From VRUE01 sp963753585 (GTDB taxonomy: Bacteria > Actinomycetota > Thermoleophilia > Solirubrobacterales > 70-9): a stretch of 64,000 bases of DNA. Positions 27,997 through 35,623 of the stretch are shown one piece after another (the stretch's first letter is position 1; every line of letters starts with the position of its first letter). The DNA lies in assembly GCA_963753585.1 (NCBI GenBank), contig CAVWCU010000001.1, positions 1,054,001 to 1,118,000 on the forward strand, written 5' to 3'. The translations under genes were made by a program, and so were the position numbers. The notes below the pieces were generated by a model that did not search any database, was not told the DNA's origin, and saw only the letters and a list, made by a program, of their open reading frames with translations.

Positions 27997-28818
27997 ATGC
28001 CGACTGCGGTCGTGACGGGAGCGGGACGAGGACTCGGCCGCGAGATCGCGCGGGACCTCGCGGCGCGCGGCTATCGGGTCCTCGTCACCGATGTCGACGG
28101 TGCCGCAGCCTCGGCCGCGGCCGAGGCGATCGGCGAGGGTGCCGGCTCCTCTGAGCTCGACGTCACCGACGAGGAAGCCTGCCGCGCGGTCGCCTCCAAC
28201 GCCGCCGGCACCGGCTCGCTCGACCTCTGGGTCAACAACGCCGGCGTGCTCGACACCGGCCTGTCGTGGCAGCAGAACGATGCGGTCCGCAGGAAGATGA
28301 TCGAGGTCAACGCAATCGGCACGATGAACGGCACCGTCGCGGCCCTCGAGAAGATGTTGCCCGCCGACCGCGGACACGTGATCAACGTGATCTCGCTGGC
28401 AGGCCTGGTCACCGCTCCCGGGGTGGCGAACTACGCGGCCAGCAAGCACGCCGCGATCGCCTTCACGATCGGCACTCAACTCGATCTGCGCAACTCAGGC
28501 TCCTCGGGCATCCATCTCTCGGCTGTTTGCCCAGACGGCATCTGGACCCCAATGCTCGAGGACAAGCTCGACGACCCATCGGCCGTCGGACCCTTCTCCG
28601 GGCAGCTGCTGACCGCAGAGCGAGTGGCGGCAGAGGTCGGCAAGCTGACCGAACGCCCGCGGCCCCTACTCGTGCTGCCGCGGTGGCGCGGACCGATGGT
28701 GCGGCTGCTCGACCTGTTCCCCCGCCTCGCCCTGCGCCTGGTGCCGCTGCTGATTCGCGATGGCAGGCGCAGACAGCGGCGCTACAAGAAACTGATCGAG
28801 TCCGGCCGCTGGCCCTGA
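27997..28818 (+). CDS. Short-chain dehydrogenase/reductase
   Basis: A 273-residue SDR. TAVVTGAGRGLGREIA (NAD(P) binding) at the N-terminus, VNNAGVLDTG near 85, and VISLAGLVTAPGVANYAASKHA with the Ser, Tyr and Lys of the active site. The C-terminus is unusually basic (PRWRGPMVRLLDLFPRLALR, then GRRRQRRYKKL), suggesting membrane or nucleic-acid contact. ATG 27997 is chosen from the family N-terminus; the upstream open frame crosses rnpB antisense. Substrate unknown. Confidence 0.82.
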   Translation: MPTAVVTGAGRGLGREIARDLAARGYRVLVTDVDGAAASAAAEAIGEGAGSSELDVTDEEACRAVASNAAGTGSLDLWVNNAGVLDTGLSWQQNDAVRRKMIEVNAIGTMNGTVAALEKMLPADRGHVINVISLAGLVTAPGVANYAASKHAAIAFTIGTQLDLRNSGSSGIHLSAVCPDGIWTPMLEDKLDDPSAVGPFSGQLLTAERVAAEVGKLTERPRPLLVLPRWRGPMVRLLDLFPRLALRLVPLLIRDGRRRQRRYKKLIESGRWP

Positions 28819-28822
28819 CGGC

Positions 28823-28907
28823 CGCAGGAATCGCCATGCGGCGTCCTCGGTCGCTCACGTGCAGAGCACGCTTCGTTCCCTGTGTCCTTGCCTGACGATT
28901 TCCTGCG
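28823..28907. terminator. Weak stem between convergent SDR and lexA
   Basis: cgcaggaatcg (28823-28833) pairs with cgatttcctgcg (28896-28907), one bulge, around about 62 bases. It sits in the convergent gap and could serve both genes. Low certainty. Confidence 0.35.
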
Positions 28908-28922
28908 TCTCGTCAGACAGGA

Positions 28923-29534
28923 TTAGATCTTGCGGAAAACTCCAACCACTTTGCCGAGGACGGTGGCCTCGGTGGTCCGGATCGGCTCCATCGTCTCGTT
29001 CTCGGGCTGGAGGCGGATGTGGTCGGCTTCGCGGAAGAAGCGCTTGACCGTGGCCTCTTCGCCGATCAGGGCGACGACGATCTCGCCGTTGACGGCGTCA
29101 CTGGCCGGGCGCACGACGACGTAGTCGCCCTCGAAGATGCCCGCTTCCACCATGCTCTCGCCGCGCACGTTGAGGATGTAGTCACCGTCCTCACCGCCGA
29201 TCACGTCGGGGACCTCGATGTATTCCTCGACGTTCTCCTCGGCAAGGATCGGCTCGCCGGCCGCAACTTGGCCGACCAGCGGCAGACCGCTCTCCGGCCG
29301 GATCGTCCGCTTGGCCTTGTCGAAGAGCAGCTCGATCGCCCGCGGCTTGGAAGGGTCGCGCCTCAGCAGCCCGATCTTCTCCAGGTTGGCGAGGTGAGCG
29401 TGCACAGTCGAGGACGAGTGCAGCCCGACGGCTTTCCCGATCTCCCGCACGGTCGGCGGGTAGCCGGTCTTGGCGGCGTACTTGCCGATGAAGTCGAAGA
29501 TCTCCTTCTGCCTCTTGGTCAGATCCAGCTCCAC
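28923..29534 (-). CDS. lexA: SOS repressor LexA
   Basis: A 203-residue repressor. The N-terminal winged helix reads LTKRQKEIFDFIGKYAAKTG...PTVREIGKAVGL...STVHAHLANLEKIGLL. The C-terminal peptidase-like domain has the self-cleavage Ala-Gly in QVAAGEPI (about 92-93), the nucleophile in RGESM (Ser127) and the lysine in ATVKRF (Lys164). GTG 29534 is preferred over an ATG at 29561 because GAGGAG lies five bases ahead and the family begins with LTKRQ. An SOS box lies 43 bases upstream, so it should regulate itself. Confidence 0.94.
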   Translation of the reverse strand: MELDLTKRQKEIFDFIGKYAAKTGYPPTVREIGKAVGLHSSSTVHAHLANLEKIGLLRRDPSKPRAIELLFDKAKRTIRPESGLPLVGQVAAGEPILAEENVEEYIEVPDVIGGEDGDYILNVRGESMVEAGIFEGDYVVVRPASDAVNGEIVVALIGEEATVKRFFREADHIRLQPENETMEPIRTTEATVLGKVVGVFRKI

Positions 29535-29576
29535 GCCAGCTCCTCTCCCCGCCCCCCGCATCGGGTCTCAAATCGT

Positions 29577-29592
29577 TCGAACATCTGTTCGC
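29577..29592. promoter_or_regulatory. LexA (SOS) box
   Basis: TCGAACATCTGTTCGC matches the actinobacterial consensus TCGAAC-N4-GTTCGA with one deviation in the last base. It lies directly upstream of lexA, as expected for autoregulation. Confidence 0.85.
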
Positions 29593-29669
29593 AAGCGTAC
29601 CGGGCATCGCGGATGACCGCAACCGCCAGCGCCCTCCGAGCGCAAACATCTAGAATCGACGCCCCTCGA

Positions 29670-29755
29670 GCGGCTGTGGCGGAACTGGTAGACGCGCAAG
29701 GTTGAGGGCCTTGTGCCCCTTACGGGGCGTGATGGTTCGACTCCATTCAGCCGCA
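29670..29755 (+). tRNA. tRNA-Leu(GAG), integration site of the island
   Basis: Acceptor GCGGCUG pairs with CAGCCGC plus discriminator A. The D arm has GGCGGAACUGGUAGACGC, the anticodon stem CAAGG/CCUUG encloses UUGAGGG (anticodon GAG), the long variable arm GCCCC-UUAC-GGGGC marks a class II tRNA, and the T loop is GGUUCGACUCC. CCA is not encoded. The 3' 56 bases (29700-29755) are repeated at 39036-39091 with three differences, so this gene is the attL side of the integrated element. Confidence 0.95.
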
Positions 29756-29786
29756 TAGGAAATAGCTGGAAATCGACGCTTTTTAC

Positions 29787-29851
29787 GGCCTGGCAGCTTC
29801 TCGAGAGTTGCCAGGCCCGACTTACGAAATGGGCCAATTTGGCCCATTTCG
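29787..29851. repeat. Two strong hairpins beside attL
   Basis: ggcctggca (29787-29795) pairs with tgccaggcc (29809-29817). cgaaatgggcc (29825-29835) pairs with ggcccatttcg (29841-29851) around AATTT. They lie between the tRNA and the integrase, where integrase arm sites, excisionase sites or a terminator are expected. The 265-base gap 29756-30020 has no gene; ggggg/cccc pairing near 29915 may be a further terminator. Confidence 0.6.
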
Positions 29852-30020
29852 GCCTTTTTGGCCCGCAGCCAGGCATGGACAAGGCTTTAGGCCTTGTGCT
29901 TCTGTAGGCGAAAGGGGGCGCTGAGGCCCCCTCATCCGTGCAAGATGCGTGACGAGGGAAGAGCTCGACTCGCGCCCGCCGGCCTTACGCCCAAATCCCG
30001 AACCGAGAGGACGGGGAGCG

Positions 30021-31156
30021 ATGGCCAACGCACGGCGAAGCTACGGAACGGGATCGCTCTACGTCCACACGGGAAAGACCGGCCGCAAGTCCTGGTACGG
30101 GCGCTGGTATTCCGGCGGCAAACGGTCCCGCCGAACAATTGGGCCAAAGCGGGAACCGGGATCGCCTGATGGACTGACGCGCGCTGAAGCCGAGGCAGAG
30201 CTGCGCCGCCTGATGCACGACGCACGGGCAGCACAGGACCGCGCTTCACTGACCGTCGCGGTGGTCGGCGAACGGCTGATGCATCACCTCGAGATAGTCG
30301 GCAGGAAGCCGACGACCCTCGCCACCTATCGCTCAACCCTTGAGACGCATCTCCTTCCGGCCTTCGGGGCCCTGTCCCTGGGTGAGGTTGAGGAGGAGCA
30401 CGTCGAGAGCTTGATGGCAACGATGCAGGAGTCGGGCAAGGCAGCCAAGACCCGAACGAACGCGCTTGTCCTGCTGCGCCAGCTCTTCCATTTCGCCGAG
30501 CGCAACGGCTGGTGCACGGACAATCCTTGGCCCGAGTGGATCGGCCCCAGGTCGAACCGACTCTCGACATCCGCTTCCTCAACGAAGAGGAGTTCAAGGC
30601 GCTGCTCAAGGCCGTCGACGTTGCACGTGAGCCGCTTGGTCACGTCGATCGAGCGATGTTCCTGACCGCAACGATGACCGGCCTGCGACAGGGGGAGCTG
30701 CTCGCGCTCCGCTGGCGAGACGTCGACTGGCGAGCGGAGAGGATTCGCGTTCGCCGTAACTACGTCCGCGGGCACTGGGGCACGCCGAAGTCCCGCCGGG
30801 GCCTCCGATCGGTGCCGCTCGGAACTCGAGTCGCAAGGGAGCTCGAGCAGCTACGCCAGCGCAGCGTCCACGACGCAGACGAAGACCTCGTCTTCGGGCA
30901 TCCCTGCACGGGCGAAGTGCTCGACCACTCGCAGCTCACCCGACGCTTCAAGTCAGCACTAAGGGCAGCCGGCCTGCGCGAGTTCCGCTTCAGCGATCTG
31001 CGCCACACCTTCGGGACCAGGCTGGCCGGCGCAGGAGCACCAATGCGGGATCTCCAAGAGTGGATGGGACACCGCAGCATCAGCACCACGGAAATCTATG
31101 CCGACTACGAACCGCGAAAGGGCGGCAGCGGCACCGTCGATGACGCCTTCTCTTGA
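30021..31156 (+). pseudogene. int: Tyrosine recombinase/integrase with frameshift
   Basis: A phage-type integrase of about 378 residues in two frames. The first frame (from ATG 30021, GGGGAG ahead) has the AP2-like arm-binding start GTGSLYVHTGKTGRKSWYGR in outline and the SAM-like core-binding domain. A missing base near 30526, after CTDNP, shifts to the frame with DIRFLNEEEFKALL, TGLRQGELLALRW (catalytic Arg), SDLRHTFGTRLAGAG, and WMGHRSISTTEIYADY (His and nucleophilic Tyr). In the HxxR box the histidine is replaced by serine (SDLR). It should have catalysed insertion into tRNA-Leu; with the shift it may be inactive. Confidence 0.85.
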
Positions 31157-31172
31157 GAGTGAGTCCCGGCCA

Positions 31173-31622
31173 TTAAGCCAGAGTTCCGTCTGGCACCAAC
31201 CACTGGTGGCGCAGCCCGCTCACCGCTGCGATCCGCTCGTAGTCGCGGTCATAGTGGATTAGAGCCACACCGGCCTCTTCAGCCGCGCTGGCAAGGAGGA
31301 GATCTGCGGGCGGAACACGGCGGTGATCGCCATTCGCCGCCAATGCCAGCTGGGTTTGTCTCGCCCGGGCCCAAAGCTCGTTCGGCATCGGAATTGCCTC
31401 GAAGGCGGCGAGGCGGTCGGCTACCTCATGGGCACGATGCTCATTGGGAGCAAGTCGCGTCAACTCAAGGACGACCAGGTCGCAAACCAGGACAAAACCC
31501 GCTTCCACGGCTGCGTTGAACCAACTCGCTAGCTCAGGAAGGCGACGATCGCGCACCCAAGTCCAGGCGCCGGTATCGAAGAGCGCCGGTCGATCGAGCT
31601 GCGGCAGCTCCAGCTCAGCCAC
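31173..31622 (-). CDS. vapC: VapC-type PIN-domain toxin
   Basis: A 149-residue PIN-domain ribonuclease toxin. Acidic residues expected to bind metal are in ALFDTGAW (about 15), the VLELTRL helix (about 52), PPADLLLASAAEEAG and HYDRDYERIA. These enzymes cut tRNA or rRNA and stop translation until bound by the antitoxin. It follows vapB by five bases and is read after it, the normal order. Its orientation opposes the integrase; the 3' ends are 16 bases apart. Confidence 0.88.
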   Translation of the reverse strand: MAELELPQLDRPALFDTGAWTWVRDRRLPELASWFNAAVEAGFVLVCDLVVLELTRLAPNEHRAHEVADRLAAFEAIPMPNELWARARQTQLALAANGDHRRVPPADLLLASAAEEAGVALIHYDRDYERIAAVSGLRHQWLVPDGTLA

Positions 31623-31627
31623 GCCGC

Positions 31628-31831
31628 TTAACTACGCTCGCGGCCGGCGGCGACTTCCTGCGGCGTGCCGTCCACGTCCCGGACGACATCGAATCCCTTC
31701 AACACGCGCCGACGAGCCGCATCGCGCAGAGCCGCGTTGACCGTCTCGCTGAGGCCATTGGTGCCCAGCTCACGCCGCGCGGCATCGAGTGCATGCTCGT
31801 CTACATCAACGGTGGTGCGGGTCATGCGCAT
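31628..31831 (-). CDS. vapB: VapB-type antitoxin
   Basis: A 67-residue ribbon-helix-helix antitoxin: TRTTVDVDEHALDAARRELG forms the strand and first helix, and TNGLSETVNAALRDAARRRVL the second. The disordered C-terminus (GTPQEVAAGRERS) would wrap the toxin. Such pairs repress their own promoter, which here must lie in the 70-base divergent gap before the GNAT-PIN gene. It may help stabilise the island. Confidence 0.87.
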   Translation of the reverse strand: MRMTRTTVDVDEHALDAARRELGTNGLSETVNAALRDAARRRVLKGFDVVRDVDGTPQEVAAGRERS

Positions 31832-31903
31832 CAGTGTAGAGCATTAAGGTAGGCCAACTAGCTTTCCGCACCGGCAGCCACGATGAGATTACGGTCCCCT
31901 CCT

Positions 31904-33901
31904 ATGCCCACCGCTCAGGAGCCAAAAGACCTTGGAATGATCTCGATCATCGAAGTTTCGCTTGGCAGCGATCACTTCGACCAAGTCCTTCAGCTACATC
32001 GTGACGCAAAGCAATACCTCGGCTTCCTGCCCGATGAAGGCTTCAAAGACCGAGCCGCCGCCGGCACCCTGCTGGGCGCCCTAGACGGGGATCGCATCCT
32101 CGGCTACATCCTTTTCGACCTGCCCGGCAACCGGGTCAAGATCGTCCATCTCTGTGTCGACTCGAACTCGCGGAAGGGCGGTATCGCAAGGCATCTCGTA
32201 GAGGAGGTCAGCACGCTCCATCGTGATCGCCTCGGTATCCAGCTCAAATGCCGTCGGGACTTTCCCGCCAGCAGTTTTTGGCCGCAAGTGGGATTCCGCC
32301 CAGTGGGGGATCGTCCCGGGCGTAGCCAGCAGGGCCATCTTCTAACCGAGTGGCTACGCGACCATGGTCACCCCGACCTGTTCACCGTCCTCTCCGAAGA
32401 GCGTCAGCTCGCCGCCCTCGATCAAGTCGTGCTCGAGGACCTCGTCGATCATCACCCTGCCGGAGATGCCAGCCGCAATCTGCTGGAACCTTGGGTACTC
32501 GACCTCATCGAACTCGGCGTCACGGATCAGGCACACCTCGAGAGCAATGCATGCGGCGATCACGAGTTGCGCGCGAAGCTGATGGCAAAGGCCAGTCAAC
32601 TTCGCTACCTCGGCACTGCTGATCGAAACGACCCATTGATCGCTCAGGTCGCGGCCCTAGCCCCTGAGGCCGGCGACGGTGACCATCGTCACATCGCTTA
32701 CGCCGTCTCTGGGGGCGCCGACTATCCGATCACTCGTGATGGAGCCCTTTTGCGTGCACGCGAGGCCATCGCCGCTGAGGTTGGCATTGAGGTGGTCAGG
32801 CCCGAGCAGCTCATCGCTGACCTCGACCGGGCTCGCCGCCATGGGCTCTACGAGCCAGTGGCGCTGCAGGGAACCGAGTTGACCGAATCGCGCCTGTCCG
32901 GCGACGGACAGGATGAGTTCACGCGTGCACTGCTCAATCACGGAGCTGGCGAGCGTGCCGCCGACTTTCGGACCTTGCTGCGCGAAAGCCTTGCCGACCC
33001 CACCGATCACGAGGTGCTTTCAGTCAGCGAGCGCAATGGAGCGATTGTGGGTGGCGTCATCCGCAAGGAAGCTGACGGACAGTTGCTGGTCAGGCTGTTG
33101 CGAGTCCCTGGCCTAGACCCCCTCCCTCGCGCGATCGCCCGCCAACTCGCCTCCTCTCAACGTGCCGAGGCGGCAAGAAGACGTCTGTCTAGTGTCGTGG
33201 TGGAGGATCTGCACCCCTCACCGGCGCTCCTTGCCGCACTTGAGGCCGAGGCCTTCACTGTCGCTGACGGGGGATGGGAATGCCGGATCGAGCGCGGCAT
33301 TCGCGACCATGCAGGGGGCGATCGTGCGGTCGCTTCCACTATGGAGCGACAAAACTGGCCGCTCAAGGTGACCAAGGCGGGCATCCCGACCTATCTGGTT
33401 GCGATCCAGCCAGTCTGGGCGGAGAAGCTCTTCGACTCCAATCTCGCCGCGCAGACACTTCTTCAGCGCGAGGTCGGGCTAGGTCTCAGCCGCGAACACG
33501 TCTATTACCGCTCCCCTAACCCCGGCGGCTTCATCCGAGCCCCGGCGCGTGTGCTCTGGTACGTCAGCGGCGGCAGACCAGGGCACCCCAACGGCGAGCT
33601 GCGAGCCGTTTCTCATCTCGCCGAGGTGATCTGCGCGTCTCCAGACTCCCTTTACCGTCGCTTCTCACGACTGGGCGCCTGGACCCGCGAGCAGGTTCGC
33701 GGGGCCGCTGATCGAAACGGCCAGGTGATGGCGCTGAGAGTGGTCGACACCGAGCTTTTCGACGCTCCACTCGATCTCGAGGCCCTTCGAGCCACATGCG
33801 CAGACATCGGAACCAGCTTTCGAGCACCACAGTCCCCGATAGAGATAGACGAGTCGGTTTTCGATCTGCTCTACCGTCGATCATCGCCCTATGTCGACTG
33901 A
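31904..33901 (+). CDS. Multidomain GNAT - PIN-like - PUA/ASCH-like protein
   Basis: A 665-residue protein with an unusual domain order. Residues about 10-145 look like a GNAT acetyltransferase (KIVHLCVDSNSRKGGIARHLV for the acetyl-CoA loop, FWPQVGFRPVG at the end). Residues about 155-305 resemble a PIN domain (AALDQVVLEDLVDHH, then HIAYAVSGGADYPITRDGALL). A linker domain follows. Residues about 475-640 resemble a PUA/ASCH-like RNA-binding region (IPTYLVAIQPVWAEKLFD, FIRAPARVLWYVSGG). An RNA-targeting toxin or RNA-modifying role is inferred. Start is uncertain among ATG 31883, 31904 and 31937. It overlaps the downstream ASCH gene, so the two act together. Product family is uncharacterised to my knowledge. 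Confidence 0.7.
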   Translation: MPTAQEPKDLGMISIIEVSLGSDHFDQVLQLHRDAKQYLGFLPDEGFKDRAAAGTLLGALDGDRILGYILFDLPGNRVKIVHLCVDSNSRKGGIARHLVEEVSTLHRDRLGIQLKCRRDFPASSFWPQVGFRPVGDRPGRSQQGHLLTEWLRDHGHPDLFTVLSEERQLAALDQVVLEDLVDHHPAGDASRNLLEPWVLDLIELGVTDQAHLESNACGDHELRAKLMAKASQLRYLGTADRNDPLIAQVAALAPEAGDGDHRHIAYAVSGGADYPITRDGALLRAREAIAAEVGIEVVRPEQLIADLDRARRHGLYEPVALQGTELTESRLSGDGQDEFTRALLNHGAGERAADFRTLLRESLADPTDHEVLSVSERNGAIVGGVIRKEADGQLLVRLLRVPGLDPLPRAIARQLASSQRAEAARRRLSSVVVEDLHPSPALLAALEAEAFTVADGGWECRIERGIRDHAGGDRAVASTMERQNWPLKVTKAGIPTYLVAIQPVWAEKLFDSNLAAQTLLQREVGLGLSREHVYYRSPNPGGFIRAPARVLWYVSGGRPGHPNGELRAVSHLAEVICASPDSLYRRFSRLGAWTREQVRGAADRNGQVMALRVVDTELFDAPLDLEALRATCADIGTSFRAPQSPIEIDESVFDLLYRRSSPYVD

Positions 33902-34313
33902 CTCAACCGCTCTTTTTGTCTCGGTCAAGCCCCGCTTCGCGGAGAAGATCCTCGCTGGCGAGAAGTCGGTCGAGCTACGTCGAGTGCGGCCCTCGGTGAC
34001 ACCAGGCACGCTCGTCATCTTCTACGCCTCCTCACCCGCCCGCGAGGTCGTCGGCACCGGTCGCGTAAAGGCGATCGATACAGACAGCCCGACGGCTATC
34101 TGGGAGCGACACCGCTCCAACGTCGGCCTACCCCGCAGCGAGTACCGCACCTATTTCGAAGGCGTTCGCCAAGCCGTTGGCATTGTCCTCACCGAAGTTG
34201 AGCGGCTGCCGCAGTCAGTCCCCCTCGCCGATCTGCGCGAGCGCTTGGCGGGCTTCGAGCCGCCCCAAAGCTTTCGCTATGTCGATGCGGCTCAGGCCGC
34301 CACGTTGATCTAG
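33891..34313 (+). CDS. ASCH/PUA-like domain protein
   Basis: A 140-residue single-domain protein. The start LFVSVKPRFAEKILAGEKSVELRR (in outline) and the strand GTLVIFYASSPAREVVGTGRV match the ASCH superfamily, a PUA-like fold that binds RNA or modified bases. The N-terminus mirrors the C-terminal region of the preceding protein (IQPVWAEKLFD versus VKPRFAEKILA), so one may be a duplicate of the other. It overlaps the upstream gene by 11 bases, in another frame, which implies translational coupling. It could be the partner or immunity factor of the multidomain protein; this is inference. Confidence 0.8.
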   Translation: MSTDSTALFVSVKPRFAEKILAGEKSVELRRVRPSVTPGTLVIFYASSPAREVVGTGRVKAIDTDSPTAIWERHRSNVGLPRSEYRTYFEGVRQAVGIVLTEVERLPQSVPLADLRERLAGFEPPQSFRYVDAAQAATLI

Positions 34314-34612
34314 ACCGAATAGCCGGCAAGACTCGGCCGAGTATCGACATAAAGAGTCAGGCCCGTTGCTCGGAGACGAGGTCCGATACCGAACCGGGTG
34401 CTTTTAACCTATGCCGTACGAGAAGATCGCAGCGCCTTCGGCATCCGCACCAGCGTTATGTAAACGACATATCGCTGGATGACAAACCATTGGGGCCGAA
34501 CCAGCTCAACCGGCCTTCGATCTCCCCTGGTCAGGCCCAATCTCTCGACAACAGACCATAGGTGCAGATCAGATCAGCGCGGAGCGGGCGTTAGCCGAAC
34601 ACAGCGAGAGCC
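34314..34612. other. Gene-free stretch inside the island
   Basis: About 300 bases with no convincing reading frame on either strand, less GC-rich than flanking DNA. It separates the ASCH gene from a convergent winged-helix gene. A short clean terminator was not found. Confidence 0.5.
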
Positions 34613-34948
34613 TCAATCCTTTCCCATGCGGCTCGGCGGCCGATCAACAGGCACGTCGCGATAAGGCTCGAGTGCCTCCAACATCCCCAGGAAGGCATCA
34701 CCAAGGGGACGCCCCGAAGCCAATCGATAGCCGCCGCCCTCAACTGTCTCAAGTGCCTCCACCGACCTGAGCACCCGATAGACCTCGAACACCCAAGCCT
34801 CGCCTCCCCCTATCTCCTCTGCTAGGCGGATCGCGGTCCACCCCTCCGCATCACGCAGGCGCTCGAGGACGGCACGACGACGCGTGCCTCCCAAGACCCA
34901 ATCGGGAACACGCTCGGAACCCCTGCCTTTGTTGCCGTACCTAGCCAA
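34613..34948 (-). CDS. Small winged-helix DNA-binding protein
   Basis: A 111-residue protein. GTRRRAVLERLRDAEGWTAIRLAEEIGGGEAWVFEVYRVLRSVEALE (in outline) reads as a winged helix-turn-helix with a recognition helix near 60, followed by a beta wing (ETVEGGGYRLASG) and a short C-terminal helix. It is probably a repressor of itself and of the divergent gene, through the 17-bp palindrome 19 bases upstream of its start. No ligand domain is present. Confidence 0.68.
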   Translation of the reverse strand: MARYGNKGRGSERVPDWVLGGTRRRAVLERLRDAEGWTAIRLAEEIGGGEAWVFEVYRVLRSVEALETVEGGGYRLASGRPLGDAFLGMLEALEPYRDVPVDRPPSRMGKD

Positions 34949-34966
34949 ATCCGTCCGAAAGTTTAG

Positions 34967-34983
34967 CTATGTTTCAAACATAG
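34967..34983. promoter_or_regulatory. 17-bp palindromic operator in divergent promoter
   Basis: CTATGTTT (34967-34974), C, AAACATAG (34976-34983): perfect. Its last base is the first base of the likely GTG start of the plus-strand gene, and it is 19 bases before the minus-strand winged-helix gene. A bound repressor would silence both. Confidence 0.62.
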
Positions 34984-35588
34984 TGACTCAGGTTCGAAGA
35001 CTAACTCTCGTCCCTCCCCGGCTTGAGCCGATTGACGAGCACCAGCCCCTGTCCCAGGCAGGGGAACCCTTCTCCCTCCGCCACCAACCACAACGACCTG
35101 GCGAGCTCTGTGACTGGCTCGAACTAGAGTTGAGCGAGGAAGCGACAGTGCACCTTCACGCCAACGCCGAAGGTCCACCCAGTCTTTGGCTAATGATCGC
35201 GATCGAGGCGAACCGGTGTCTCGAAGGTCTTGATGCTGCCAGGGATCAACATCTCGCTGAAAACCTCAACATGGCTAGCGAAAAGCGGCTCGGCTCCGCG
35301 ATATGCCGTCAGCCTGCTCGCCTACTCAGAGCCTATGCTCAGGCGCTGCGCTCAAGCGGGTTCTACCCCGAAGAGCCTGCTGGGCGTCGCATCGTCCTGA
35401 CGCCGTCGACCTCGGTCGCTACCGCCTGGGAGCACCACGCCCAAGACCGAGGTAAAACCCTCGGTGAGTGGATTCAGGACGCCGCCGAGGCCATGCCCGA
35501 GGGGCGCCTCTCCTGGGAGGCAGCAGCAGCCGAACGCGGCCAGTCGCTCGGCGAGTGGATCCTCTCCAACGCGAGCACGATCTACTGA
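34983..35588 (+). CDS. Unknown protein with two C-terminal GEWI repeats
   Basis: A 201-residue protein of no family I recognise. An N-terminal acidic region (DWLELELSEEATVHLHA) is followed by a helical part (LWLMIAIEANRCLEGLDAARDQHLAENL in outline). The C-terminus holds two copies of a short repeat: TAWEHHAQDRGKTLGEWIQD and SWEAAAAERGQSLGEWILSN. The repeat resembles the helix pair of ribbon-helix-helix or Arc-like proteins, so DNA binding or dimerisation is possible. GTG 34983 is preferred because an earlier ATG at 34884 lies inside the divergent regulator. Regulated by the neighbouring winged-helix protein, by position. Confidence 0.55.
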   Translation: MTQVRRLTLVPPRLEPIDEHQPLSQAGEPFSLRHQPQRPGELCDWLELELSEEATVHLHANAEGPPSLWLMIAIEANRCLEGLDAARDQHLAENLNMASEKRLGSAICRQPARLLRAYAQALRSSGFYPEEPAGRRIVLTPSTSVATAWEHHAQDRGKTLGEWIQDAAEAMPEGRLSWEAAAAERGQSLGEWILSNASTIY

Positions 35589-35623
35589 GCCCCGAACTCA
35601 GCAGGCCTCGGTGCCGCAAGGCC

